NCBI GenBank assembly: GCA_028712255.1
Contig: JAQTQJ010000004.1
Coordinates: forward strand, 83,956 to 119,874
Origin: Candidatus Omnitrophota bacterium
GTDB lineage: Bacteria; Omnitrophota; Gorgyraeia; Gygaellales; Profunditerraquicolaceae
DNA length: 35,919 bases
Direction of reading: 5' to 3'
Shown here: in pieces, positions 7,459 through 15,133 of the stretch
How the letters are laid out: each line of letters opens with the position of its first letter
Numbering within the stretch: the stretch's first letter is position 1
Program-made: the position numbers and the translations under genes
The notes under the pieces: generated by a model
What the model was told of the DNA's origin: nothing
Seen by the model: the letters and a program-made list of their open reading frames with translations, nothing else
The model's database searches: none

Positions 7459-8476
7459 GTCTTAGCCTCAATTGCCCGCATGCTGCATCGATATCCTGCC
7501 CGCGCGCTTGCCTTAATGTAACATTAATTGCGCTTTTAAACAAATACTCTTTAAACGCCTCTATCTCTGGCTTTGAAGGAGGCATAATTTTTAATTCCGG
7601 AACCGGGTTTGCCGGAATCAGGTTTACTTTGGCCAACCTTAAATCTTTTAGGAGACAGGCTAAATCCTGAGCATCCTTTAATCCGCAATTTAACCCCTTA
7701 ATCAAAATATATTCAAAGGTAATCTGCCGGTTAGTCTTTGCAATATATTCATGGCAACATTTGATTAAATCTTCCAGCGGGTATTTCTTATTTACCGGCA
7801 TAATTTGTGAACGCATTTTGTCGCTTGAAGCATGCAAAGATATGGAAAGCTCAACCTGCAAACCCTCTAATGCTAACTTTTCTATTGCCGGGATAATCCC
7901 GCTTGTCGAAATAGTAATCCGCCTGGCGCCGATATTAAAAGCATCCGGAGAATTAATTATGCGGATAGCTTGGAGCACATTTTCGTAATTATCCAATGGT
8001 TCGCCGGTTCCCATAAAAACAATATGCGTCAGCTCTACTCCTTGTGTATTGTTTTTTAAATAAAGCACCTCATCTAAAATTTCACCCACCGTTAAATTGC
8101 GTTTGAATCCTTTTGCACCACTTGCGCAAAATTGACAACTAAATTTGCAGCCTACCTGGGAAGAGATACAGCCAGTGGCCCGACGAGCCGCCGGAATATT
8201 CACTGCTTCAACCAGGTTTTTGTCGGTTAATTCAAAAAGAAATTTACTTGTTCCATCGCTGGAAATTTGTAGATCCGCAAGTGCAAGGCCAAGGATATAA
8301 AATTCACCTGCCAACTTCTTCCTTAAGGCTTGCGGAAGATTACTCATACTGTTAAAATCAAAAGCTCCTTTTTGATAGATCCAGCTGAGTATTTGTTTGG
8401 CGTGGTATTTAGGCAGACCCCAGGAAAGTAATTTATCTTGTAGCTCTGTTAAAGCTAATTCCTTGATATCTTGCAT
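7445..8476 (-). CDS. rlmN: RlmN, dual-specificity rRNA/tRNA adenine C2 methyltransferase
   Basis: Radical SAM enzyme that methylates A2503 of 23S rRNA and A37 of some tRNAs. At 343 residues it has the typical length. The 4Fe-4S motif is C110-x3-C114-x2-C117 (CKFSCQFC), FMGTGEPLDNY follows, and the methyl-carrying/resolving cysteines are expected near the C-terminus (C333 in AACGQLR). The ATG at 8476 has no convincing Shine-Dalgarno sequence; a family B repeat ends 8 nt upstream. It heads the rlmN-SGNH-feoA-feoB unit and may also be reached by read-through from the acyl-CoA ligase gene. Confidence 0.96.
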   Translation of the reverse strand: MQDIKELALTELQDKLLSWGLPKYHAKQILSWIYQKGAFDFNSMSNLPQALRKKLAGEFYILGLALADLQISSDGTSKFLFELTDKNLVEAVNIPAARRATGCISSQVGCKFSCQFCASGAKGFKRNLTVGEILDEVLYLKNNTQGVELTHIVFMGTGEPLDNYENVLQAIRIINSPDAFNIGARRITISTSGIIPAIEKLALEGLQVELSISLHASSDKMRSQIMPVNKKYPLEDLIKCCHEYIAKTNRQITFEYILIKGLNCGLKDAQDLACLLKDLRLAKVNLIPANPVPELKIMPPSKPEIEAFKEYLFKSAINVTLRQARGQDIDAACGQLRLRHEQK

Positions 8477-8484
8477 GATCTCTA

Positions 8485-8542
8485 GTCATTCCCGTGGAAA
8501 CGGGAATCTATTCCTTTGGATCTCCGCTTTCGCGAGGATGAC
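8485..8542. repeat. Family B palindromic repeat overlapping the end of the acyl-CoA ligase gene
   Basis: A 58-bp element with ends GTCATTCC and GGATGAC, and an internal CCCGTGGAAACGGG hairpin. The ligase stop codon (8508-8510) lies inside it, and its bases encode the last 11 residues of the ligase. Related copies are at 29548-29614, 31586-31677 and 31727-31750. Confidence 0.85.
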
Positions 8543-10049
8543 AAAAGCCATCTCTTAGTTGTGCCTTGTCGATTTTACCTGTACGATTCTTCGGAAGTGT
8601 GGCGCGAAATTCAAAGTAATGCGGAATCTTGTAATGTGCCAAATGCTGGCGTAAAAAATAACGTAAGTCTTCTTCAGAGAGGCTCTTGCCAACTTTTGCC
8701 ACCAAAAATGCCTTAGGCACCTCTCCTCTTAATTTATCAGCCACCCCGATTACCGCAGCCTCGGCAATATCCGGGTGTTTCTGCAGGCTTGCTTCAACTT
8801 CCGGCTCAAAAACAATTTCTCCCCCAACCTTAATCATCTCTTTTTTTCTTCCGACAATGTAAAGAAAACCCTTTTCATCAAACCTGCCCAGATCACCTGT
8901 GTAAAACCAGCCATCGCGAATAGTCGACCGCGTTAATTTTTCGTCCTTAAAATACCCGTCGCAAACTACCCAGCTTTTCACTGCTACTTCACCTACCTGG
9001 CCACAAGGCGCCTCTTGAGCATTTTCTGAAAATACCCTAACTGCAATCCAAGGCGCAGGCCGGCCTACGCTTTCGATATTCTCTGAACCCATAGGTAAAA
9101 CCACCGTCGGAGCATTGGTTTCTGTCAGTCCCCAGCCGTTTAGAAGGCTAGCCTTAGGGCAAAACTGATGAAACCTGCGTAATGCATCCGGAGAATTGCT
9201 TGCTCCAAAAGTTACCAACCAACGCAAGCTCGATAAATTAAATGTCTCAAACTCCTTTAATTGCAAAAGGGCATAATACATCGACGGAACAATCCAGAAA
9301 AAATTAACTTTGTAGTTTTGCACGTTTTTTAAAAAATCTAACGGGCTAAAACGCTCCATCAACACCATTGTCAGGCCAAAGATAATTGTATTCTGAATAT
9401 AAATCAAACCTCCTAAATGTGAAAATGGCAAAGCACATAATGTGACATCCCCTGCGCTTAAATCTGAATCTACAAAAAAGGACATAGATTTTGGCGGAGC
9501 ATCCAACTGGGCATAATTAATCAGAACACCTTTGGGTTTACCGGTTGTGCCCGAAGTATAAAAAATGATGGCGTAATCTTTTTCATTAATTTTTATTTCA
9601 GGAGCACAACTTTTATTCTCTACCAAAAGAGTATCAAAATCTAAATTTTCTTTTTCTGTTGATTGGCAACAAATGATATTTTTTAAAGCAGGCAGCTTTG
9701 CCTTAAGATCAGCAAACGAAATATTGGCCTTGTGTTTAGTAATCAGGAGTTTTGTTTCAGAGTGATCCAGGCAGGAAATTATTTCATCCTCAGTGAGCAT
9801 AAAATCTAAAGGCACACAGCAGGCGCCAATAGACCAGATAGCCAGATAACTAATGATATATTCCGGCCAACTGGGAAGATAAATTGCTACTTTATCGTGC
9901 GGTTTTATCCCAAGCGCAAGTAATCCCTGGCTAAAGGAAAATACTTTATCCCGCAGCTGAGTAAAAGTCAGCTCCTGCTGACGGAAAATAACTGCAGGCC
10001 TATCCCCATATTCTTTTACACACCGCTCTAAAACACTGGCGACATTCAT
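8508..10049 (-). CDS. Acyl-CoA synthetase (AMP-binding, ANL superfamily)
   Basis: Activates a carboxylic acid through an acyl-AMP to an acyl-CoA. The 513-residue protein has the A3 P-loop YTSGTTGKPKG (164-174), the A5 phrase NGWGLTET, YTGDLG, the hinge GRKKEMIKVGGE and the A10 lysine phrase PKNRTGKIDK near the end. Sequence alone does not fix the acid; it resembles long/medium-chain and general acid ligases. It starts immediately after the aldehyde dehydrogenase stop (0 nt), so it probably takes that enzyme's acid product. After the normal family end (KAQLRD) the tail CHPRESGDPKE is encoded by an inserted repeat. Confidence 0.92.
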   Translation of the reverse strand: MNVASVLERCVKEYGDRPAVIFRQQELTFTQLRDKVFSFSQGLLALGIKPHDKVAIYLPSWPEYIISYLAIWSIGACCVPLDFMLTEDEIISCLDHSETKLLITKHKANISFADLKAKLPALKNIICCQSTEKENLDFDTLLVENKSCAPEIKINEKDYAIIFYTSGTTGKPKGVLINYAQLDAPPKSMSFFVDSDLSAGDVTLCALPFSHLGGLIYIQNTIIFGLTMVLMERFSPLDFLKNVQNYKVNFFWIVPSMYYALLQLKEFETFNLSSLRWLVTFGASNSPDALRRFHQFCPKASLLNGWGLTETNAPTVVLPMGSENIESVGRPAPWIAVRVFSENAQEAPCGQVGEVAVKSWVVCDGYFKDEKLTRSTIRDGWFYTGDLGRFDEKGFLYIVGRKKEMIKVGGEIVFEPEVEASLQKHPDIAEAAVIGVADKLRGEVPKAFLVAKVGKSLSEEDLRYFLRQHLAHYKIPHYFEFRATLPKNRTGKIDKAQLRDGFCHPRESGDPKE

Positions 10050-11537
10050 TTAGAACCCATACCAGTAATTAACCAAAGGTTTGCCATCGGAAGATTTATC
10101 TATAATTATATTTTTTAAACGGGTATATTCTAAGAACCCTTCTCGGCCAAGTTCTTTGCCAAATCCGCTCTGTTTGAAACCGCCGTAAGGAAGCTGATTA
10201 TAGAACATACCATAAGTATTAATCCAGACAGTCCCGGCATTTATTTTTCTGGCAAGATCCTGAGCTAGAAATAAATCTTTAGTCCAAATACAGGCAGCCA
10301 AACCAAAATCCACGTTATTTGCCAAAGTGGCCGCTTCATCCGGCCCGGAAAATTTATGAATCAGGACTACCGGCCCGAAAACCTCTTCTTTAAATATGTG
10401 CGAATGTGCCCCTACATCCACTAAAACCGTAGGCTCAAAAAAATAACCGTTCTTCAATTCGTGATTTTCAGGAATTTTCCCTCCGCAGGCAACTTTACCT
10501 CCTTCAGCTTTTGCCTTGTCAATATAGGCAATCACTTTTTTGCGCTGCGCGTCGCTGATTAAAGGGCCCATTTGAGTTTCAAACTCCTGCGCTAATCCTA
10601 ACTTTATACGCTTGGCTTTCTCTACGAAACTGGCTAAAAACTTATCATAAATTGCTTCCTGCACAAAGATGCGCGACATAGCTGTACACATCTGTCCCTG
10701 ATTGAGAAAAATAGAAGTAAGCGAACTATTTACCGCAACATCTAAATCCACATCATTAAATATTAAGCTAGCTGACTTACCTCCTAACTCCATGAGCAGC
10801 TTCTTCACATTTTTAGAGGAATATTGCAAAATCTGCTTTCCCGTATCATTGCTGCCAGTGAATGAAATCATATCCAGGCGTTTATCTGCGCAAAGTTCCT
10901 CTCCAATCTTTGTACCGCTGCCATTAATTATGTTAACCACTCCGGAGGGAAGTCCGGCATTATGAATAATTTTTGCTAGCTCCAGAGCAGTAAGCGGAGT
11001 AAGGCTGGAAGGTTTTAATATAACCGTATTACCCGCAGCCAAAGCAGAAGCCAATTTCCAACAGGTAATTAAAAGCGGATAATTCCAGGGCACAATCAAC
11101 GCTACTACGCCAATTGGTTCAGGAACGCAAATAGCTTTTGCGTCTTCTAAAACAGTAAGCTTTTCATTCCCGAGATAATCAATAAAATTATTGGCCATAA
11201 ACTCAAAAGTCTTAGCGCTGGATGGAATATCCATAAAGGTAGTTTCTTTGATTGGCTTACCGGTATTTTGCATCTCAAGCTGCGCAAGTTCAGCGGCTTG
11301 CTCTTTAATACCCTGAGCTATCTTGGAGATAAACTCCTTGCGCTGAAGTAAAGAAAATTGCGGCCAGGCACCTTGATCAAATGCCTCTCTTGCGCAAGAT
11401 ACAGCTAGCTCCACTTCTTTTTTTGTGGCAAGAGAGACCTCGGCTATTACCTTGCCGGCGGAAGGATTAAGAATATTCTGTTTTTCGGCGGTCTCAATAA
11501 ATTGTCCGTTGATATAAAGCGGGTATTTCAAATTCAT
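10050..11537 (-). CDS. NAD(P)-dependent aldehyde dehydrogenase
   Basis: Oxidises an aldehyde to the acid in the cytoplasm. The 495-residue length is standard. Catalytic residues are visible: N152 in PWNYP, E250 in MELGGK and C284 in GQMCTA; FTGSNDTGK (226-234) is the cofactor-binding loop and GPVV follows the EEVFG motif. It resembles the betaine-aldehyde dehydrogenase group (EFMANNFIDY, LPYGGFKQSGFGKELG), but the substrate cannot be read from sequence. It overlaps the upstream aldolase gene by 4 nt (ATGA) and abuts the ligase, placing it between an aldehyde-releasing lyase and an acid-activating enzyme. Confidence 0.94.
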   Translation of the reverse strand: MNLKYPLYINGQFIETAEKQNILNPSAGKVIAEVSLATKKEVELAVSCAREAFDQGAWPQFSLLQRKEFISKIAQGIKEQAAELAQLEMQNTGKPIKETTFMDIPSSAKTFEFMANNFIDYLGNEKLTVLEDAKAICVPEPIGVVALIVPWNYPLLITCWKLASALAAGNTVILKPSSLTPLTALELAKIIHNAGLPSGVVNIINGSGTKIGEELCADKRLDMISFTGSNDTGKQILQYSSKNVKKLLMELGGKSASLIFNDVDLDVAVNSSLTSIFLNQGQMCTAMSRIFVQEAIYDKFLASFVEKAKRIKLGLAQEFETQMGPLISDAQRKKVIAYIDKAKAEGGKVACGGKIPENHELKNGYFFEPTVLVDVGAHSHIFKEEVFGPVVLIHKFSGPDEAATLANNVDFGLAACIWTKDLFLAQDLARKINAGTVWINTYGMFYNQLPYGGFKQSGFGKELGREGFLEYTRLKNIIIDKSSDGKPLVNYWYGF

Positions 11538-12529
11538 TTAATCTTTACCTCTTTAAATAGGGCAAACAAGCGGCTAAATGGTACATACCATTTAGATAGC
11601 TGGCCTAATTGGCCGCTTAATTTCATCTTCCCTTGTGTTACTGCCACAAAAGAGTCGAGCTTACCCAAAAATACCTGTTCCCAAACCACAGCCGGCGCAG
11701 AAATTACAAAAGGAGCTTCGCTATCAACGTCTAGCTTTACAATTTTACCTTGCTGGAAATTAAATTTATAAACACAGTCGCTATCATCAAGCTTAATTGC
11801 TAATTTTACAGTCAGGTCCAGTTCTTTACCTTTTTGGGCGATAAATTCATCTTTATTAACTAAATCCACGATTGCCTGAATATGCTCCCGGCTAAACATA
11901 GTACAGGCCAGCTCATTGCGCTTTAAATCATCTTTTAGGGCAATATCCAAATCATCCAAAATATCTTTATCAAATAGGCGAGCGACTGCCACACTTTTAA
12001 CTGCTTCCTCTAATGCTTCAGTAATACTTAAAGCAACCTCGAATTTATCCGCAATCGCTACTGTCCCGTGATTCTTTAAAACAACCAGACTATTTGTTTT
12101 TAAAGCGGCGATAACCGGCGCAGGGTCTGTAACTGTAGGCGTTTCCTGAGGAATTACCGGGATATCTCCAAGATAAAATTTTGTTTCAAAGCTCATGGCT
12201 TTAAGTATTTTAGCTACTGCGAAATATCCGTTGATTAAAGGCGGGTGGCAATGGATAACAAAATTTGCCGAAAAATTTTTGTAGACTAGACTGTGTAATG
12301 GCAGCTCTGAACTGGGATTTACCTCTCCTTGTGGCTTACCGCTTGATAAATTAACTTTAACGATATCGCTTTCTTTTAACTGGCCTAAAGCTGTACCAGT
12401 TGCGGTAATCAGGATATTTTCATGATCAATACGCGCGCTTAAATTTCCAGAGTTGGCTACTGCAAGCCCCGCAGCATAAAGCCTCTTGCCTACATTAATG
12501 ATCTCTGATCTTAACTGCTGCTCTAACAT
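11534..12529 (-). CDS. Class II aldolase (fuculose-P aldolase/MtnB family) fused to an SCP2-like domain
   Basis: Two-domain protein of 331 residues. Residues 1-215 are a zinc-dependent class II aldolase: NSGNLSARI (26-34), catalytic-type Glu75 in SSELPLH, zinc ligands H93 and H95 (HCHP) and H154 (KNHGTV). Relatives cleave sugar 1-phosphates to DHAP plus an aldehyde, or dehydrate methylthioribulose-1-phosphate (MtnB). Residues about 225-325 resemble a sterol-carrier (SCP2) fold, with the typical order VWEQVFLGKLDSF, then a GKMKLSGQL strand, then a C-terminal helix. SCP2 domains bind hydrophobic ligands; the fusion is unusual. The start overlaps the mtnA-like gene by 35 nt and has a GGGG ribosome site. 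Confidence 0.88.
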   Translation of the reverse strand: MLEQQLRSEIINVGKRLYAAGLAVANSGNLSARIDHENILITATGTALGQLKESDIVKVNLSSGKPQGEVNPSSELPLHSLVYKNFSANFVIHCHPPLINGYFAVAKILKAMSFETKFYLGDIPVIPQETPTVTDPAPVIAALKTNSLVVLKNHGTVAIADKFEVALSITEALEEAVKSVAVARLFDKDILDDLDIALKDDLKRNELACTMFSREHIQAIVDLVNKDEFIAQKGKELDLTVKLAIKLDDSDCVYKFNFQQGKIVKLDVDSEAPFVISAPAVVWEQVFLGKLDSFVAVTQGKMKLSGQLGQLSKWYVPFSRLFALFKEVKIK

Positions 12530-13445
12530 CTAAACCCCCCAGATAAATATGCTTGGTAATTAATTCTGCTGGCGTAACATCAAAAGCCGGATAATACGCT
12601 TTAACCTCTTTTGGCGCCAGATGCAAACCCTGATAAATTTTTAATTCATCTTGCGGCCTGATTTCAATTTTAATTTCTTTGCCGCTCTTTAATCTTGAAG
12701 CCGGCGGGCAGATTACATAAAAAGGAATCTTAAAATACTTGGCCACTACCGCAATCTGATAAGTACCAATCTTATTGGCAATATCACCGTTTAAAGTTAG
12801 GTGGTCGGCTCCCACGATAACTTTAGTCACTTTACTCAATGATAATAAATAAGCCACCATATTATCGGTAATAATCGTTACATCGCATCCTGCGCGCATC
12901 AACTCCCAGGCAGTGAGGCGAGAACCCTGTAAATACGGCCGGGTTTCCGTAACATAAAAGCTTACTCTCTTGCCCTCTTCTTTGGCAAACTCAGCAATTA
13001 AAGGCATCAATCCGCTGATATTGCAATGAGTTAGAATTACATCGCCATCTTTAAGAAGATTGGCCGTCTCCCTTGCCTGCTCGATGCGCTTAGCTTTAAG
13101 CATCTCTAAAAATCCTAAAATGCTTTTTTCAAGCGGAGCGCCACTTTTCTCCCAACCTAACACCATATCTGTTAAAAATTTAAATGATAAAGTCGGCCGG
13201 GTTGCGTTAATCGCTTGGGCAACTTTAGCCAAATTTTTATTTTGCCGTTTGCTTAAAAGAAAAGTATACATTACAAGCAGCACCTGCCCTACGGCGCGGG
13301 TCTTCATCTGCTTAATTGCCCTGCACGCCTCCAGGTAATTTTTTGCTTTTATATAAACTAACCTTTGCGGCAGGCGAGTTTCATCCAAAATATAGATTAG
13401 ATTACCTTTTAATTGTATCGGCCAGAATAATGGTGAAAATTTCAT
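12495..13445 (-). CDS. mtnA: Methylthioribose-1-phosphate isomerase-like protein (MtnA/eIF2B-alpha family)
   Basis: Predicted aldose-1-phosphate to ketose-1-phosphate isomerase, as in methionine or 5-deoxyribose salvage. The 316-residue protein keeps the two residues essential in MtnA: Cys141 in ILTHCN and Asp214 in VGADH. Other conserved phrases are TETRPYLQGSRLTAWEL and NGDIANKIGTY. It is about 30 residues shorter than typical MtnA, has TRAVGQ for the usual RGAPAIG block and GADH for GADR, so a related isomerase (such as a ribose-1,5-bisphosphate isomerase) remains possible. The ATG at 13445 has no ribosome binding site; a family A repeat ends 10 nt upstream. Confidence 0.78.
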   Translation of the reverse strand: MKFSPLFWPIQLKGNLIYILDETRLPQRLVYIKAKNYLEACRAIKQMKTRAVGQVLLVMYTFLLSKRQNKNLAKVAQAINATRPTLSFKFLTDMVLGWEKSGAPLEKSILGFLEMLKAKRIEQARETANLLKDGDVILTHCNISGLMPLIAEFAKEEGKRVSFYVTETRPYLQGSRLTAWELMRAGCDVTIITDNMVAYLLSLSKVTKVIVGADHLTLNGDIANKIGTYQIAVVAKYFKIPFYVICPPASRLKSGKEIKIEIRPQDELKIYQGLHLAPKEVKAYYPAFDVTPAELITKHIYLGGLDVRAAVKIRDH

Positions 13446-13455
13446 AGTTTTTATG

Positions 13456-13558
13456 TGTCATTGCGAGTCCGCCATTGGTTCAGTGGCGGACGAAGCAATC
13501 TCGTTTTAGATTGCCGCGTCGTCCGCCAAAGTTCTGTGGCGGACTCCTCGACATGATA
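13456..13558. repeat. Family A palindromic repeat
   Basis: Starts TGTCATTGCGAG, contains two inner palindromes with CCGCCA...TGGCGG arms and the GAAGCAATC...GATTGC pair, and ends in a degenerate form (CTCGACATGATA). It fills the gap between the phosphorylase stop and the mtnA-like start and takes the place where a ribosome binding site would lie. Confidence 0.85.
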
Positions 13559-13561
13559 AAT

Positions 13562-14311
13562 TCACTTGCCTTCTAGTTTTTTAACCAATTCCAATGCAAT
13601 TTTGATTAAATTACTTTCCGCCATATAATAAAGTGGATTCATAAAGCCCATTTCTCCGGTAACCACATTATCACTGACAGCTAAAATAGAGCCGGCTTTA
13701 ATATTATAAGTTTGACAGATTGTCAGTAGCGTTGAAGAAACCATATCCACTGCTTTTGCCCCTTCTTTGCGTTTTGCTTCCACAATTTCGCGGGTTTCGC
13801 GCAAAAGCGCATCCGTTGTCCAGGCTTTCCCGCGATGCACATTCAAACCCATGCCTTTGGCAATCTCAAAAAGCAGGTCAGAGATTTTTTTATCGCTAAC
13901 TGTCTTAAAATCTTTATCCACATAATAAGGAGTTACCCCGTCCCCGCGGATAACCTCATCTACCACGAATATATCTCCGACTTTAATATTTTCATCTAGG
14001 GCTCCACATGTTCCGATGCGGATAATGTTTTGTATTCCAGCGTTACACATTACTTCGGTGGTAATGGAAGTATCAGTAGAAAATCTTCCGCCGTTAATTC
14101 CAGTAACTTTAATCCCTTCATAGGTGCCGGTATACATCGTATATTCCATAAATGAAAAATTACGTACCGGGTTCTCTATTTTCTTCATTAAAACATCAAG
14201 GCGATCACGCGGCCCAGGCACAATCGCGTATTTTCCCACATCTTGGGCCCTAAGCTGCACCATTTCAGTTAAATCCCTGCCGGTCAAATGAACATTCTTC
14301 TGCATCTGCAT
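13562..14311 (-). CDS. Nucleoside phosphorylase (PNP/UDP family, variant active site)
   Basis: Phosphorolytic cleavage of a nucleoside to base plus sugar 1-phosphate. At 249 residues it matches the uridine phosphorylase/DeoD type. Phosphate-site residues are kept: IVPGPRDR (G33, R37), RIGTCGA (R98), and the catalytic-type Asp214 in AVSDN. Two positions are unusual: the M-E pair that holds the ribose hydroxyls in Udp (MESAT) reads MVSST (M190-V191), and the neighbouring-subunit Arg of the REF/RGM block reads SFMEYTM. The substrate may therefore not be a standard ribonucleoside; methylthioadenosine or 5'-deoxyadenosine fits the downstream genes. The gene has an AAGGAG site and follows the DUF190 gene by 19 nt. 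Confidence 0.87.
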   Translation of the reverse strand: MQMQKNVHLTGRDLTEMVQLRAQDVGKYAIVPGPRDRLDVLMKKIENPVRNFSFMEYTMYTGTYEGIKVTGINGGRFSTDTSITTEVMCNAGIQNIIRIGTCGALDENIKVGDIFVVDEVIRGDGVTPYYVDKDFKTVSDKKISDLLFEIAKGMGLNVHRGKAWTTDALLRETREIVEAKRKEGAKAVDMVSSTLLTICQTYNIKAGSILAVSDNVVTGEMGFMNPLYYMAESNLIKIALELVKKLEGK

Positions 14312-14330
14312 ATCATTACTCTCCTTTTAG

Positions 14331-14660
14331 TTACGCCCGATACATAATTACGTTTGCTTTTTCAAGAGTAATCAACCCTTCCTTAACCATATTATCAAGT
14401 AACGGGATAAACTGATTAATTTTATCTTCACTATCTACAATTTCGATAATAATCGGCAGGTCTTCAGAAAGCCGCAATAAATTTGCGGTATGCATATGGC
14501 TTTTACAGCCAAATCCCATAAACCCCTTAATCGCGGTTGCTCCGGCTAAACCATTTTTCTTAGCCAAAAATATAATCTCTTCATAAAGCGGCTTACCATT
14601 CCATTTATCCGCTTCACCGATAAAAACCCTCAAAAGCTTTCCATCCGCGGGAATTTTCAT
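14331..14660 (-). CDS. DUF190 (PII-like) protein beside FluC
   Basis: A 109-residue cytosolic protein of the DUF190 family (KLLRVFIGEADKWNGKPLYE, IKGFMGFG, LPIIIEIVDSEDKI). DUF190 proteins have a PII-like ferredoxin fold and are often encoded next to crcB/fluC; their role is thought to be regulatory. Here it overlaps fluC by 4 nt (ATGA), which supports a joint function. It is followed closely by the nucleoside phosphorylase gene. Confidence 0.9.
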   Translation of the reverse strand: MKIPADGKLLRVFIGEADKWNGKPLYEEIIFLAKKNGLAGATAIKGFMGFGCKSHMHTANLLRLSEDLPIIIEIVDSEDKINQFIPLLDNMVKEGLITLEKANVIMYRA

Positions 14661-15031
14661 ATTATCTCTCCTAATAGACTGCCTACCCTGAATAATATAA
14701 AACCTAAAATTACGCTGGCAAATATATTGGTAAAAGCGCGAATTGCCTGGCCATTTCTAACCAGGTTATCGCTCTCAAATATCAAGGTTGAGAAAGTAGT
14801 AAACGCCCCGCAAAACCCAATCATTAACAACAAACGCGCGTCCGGCCCAAGAATGAATTTCTTATCCGCTAAAGAAGCCAAAACTCCAAGAATAAAACAA
14901 CCGCTGACATTTACAATTAATGTGCCATAAGGAAAAGCGGTTCCCATCAATCTATAGACTGCTCCAGCCAAAAAATACCGAGCAATCGTCCCCGCCACTC
15001 CACCAATAATCAAGTTAAATAATTTTGTCAT
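14657..15031 (-). CDS. crcB: Fluoride channel FluC (CrcB)
   Basis: A small inner-membrane fluoride exporter acting as a dual-topology dimer. Starting at the ATG 15029-15031 gives 124 residues, the family norm; the longer frame to 15079 adds 16 polar residues that fit nothing. The phrases GGVAGTIARYFL, GTLIVNVSGCFILG (with the conserved Asn) and GFCGAFTTFSTLIFE (the FTTFS Phe/Thr track) are present, with four membrane helices. No clear ribosome binding site is seen upstream, where a 13-bp palindrome lies. I found no match to the fluoride riboswitch core in the leader. Confidence 0.94.
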   Translation of the reverse strand: MTKLFNLIIGGVAGTIARYFLAGAVYRLMGTAFPYGTLIVNVSGCFILGVLASLADKKFILGPDARLLLMIGFCGAFTTFSTLIFESDNLVRNGQAIRAFTNIFASVILGFILFRVGSLLGEII

Positions 15032-15048
15032 AATAATTACGCGGGTCC

Positions 15049-15061
15049 TGCCACTGTGGCA
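15049..15061. repeat. 13-bp perfect palindrome TGCCACTGTGGCA upstream of fluC
   Basis: A dyad centred on a single T, 17 nt before the fluC start codon. A one-nt loop makes it a poor RNA hairpin, so it is better read as a protein site or as the eroded core of a family A repeat, whose inner arms (CCGCCATTGG...CAGTGGCGG) look similar. Confidence 0.6.
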
Positions 15062-15070
15062 CCCACTAAA

Positions 15071-15121
15071 GTTATCCACAGCGTAGGAGACGTTTAAACG
15101 GTACCTACGATTGTGGATAAC
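15071..15121. promoter_or_regulatory. 51-bp dyad with two inverted perfect DnaA boxes
   Basis: Left arm GTTATCCACAGCGTAGG (15071-15087) and right arm CCTACGATTGTGGATAAC (15104-15121) are inverted copies, around a second perfect palindrome CGTTTAAACG (15091-15100). Each arm holds an exact consensus DnaA box TTATCCACA (15072-15080 on plus, 15112-15120 on minus). It lies between the amidohydrolase stop (15134) and fluC. Confidence 0.75.
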
Positions 15122-15133
15122 TCTTTTCCATTA

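Noticed and set aside
14657-15079. The longer fluC frame starting at 15079
   Set aside because: The extra 16 residues are polar and unrelated to the family; the start at 15031 gives the standard length.
15032-15133. A fluoride riboswitch ahead of fluC
   Set aside because: No GGCGATGG-type core or matching pseudoknot is visible; the region is occupied by the DnaA-box dyad and a short palindrome.
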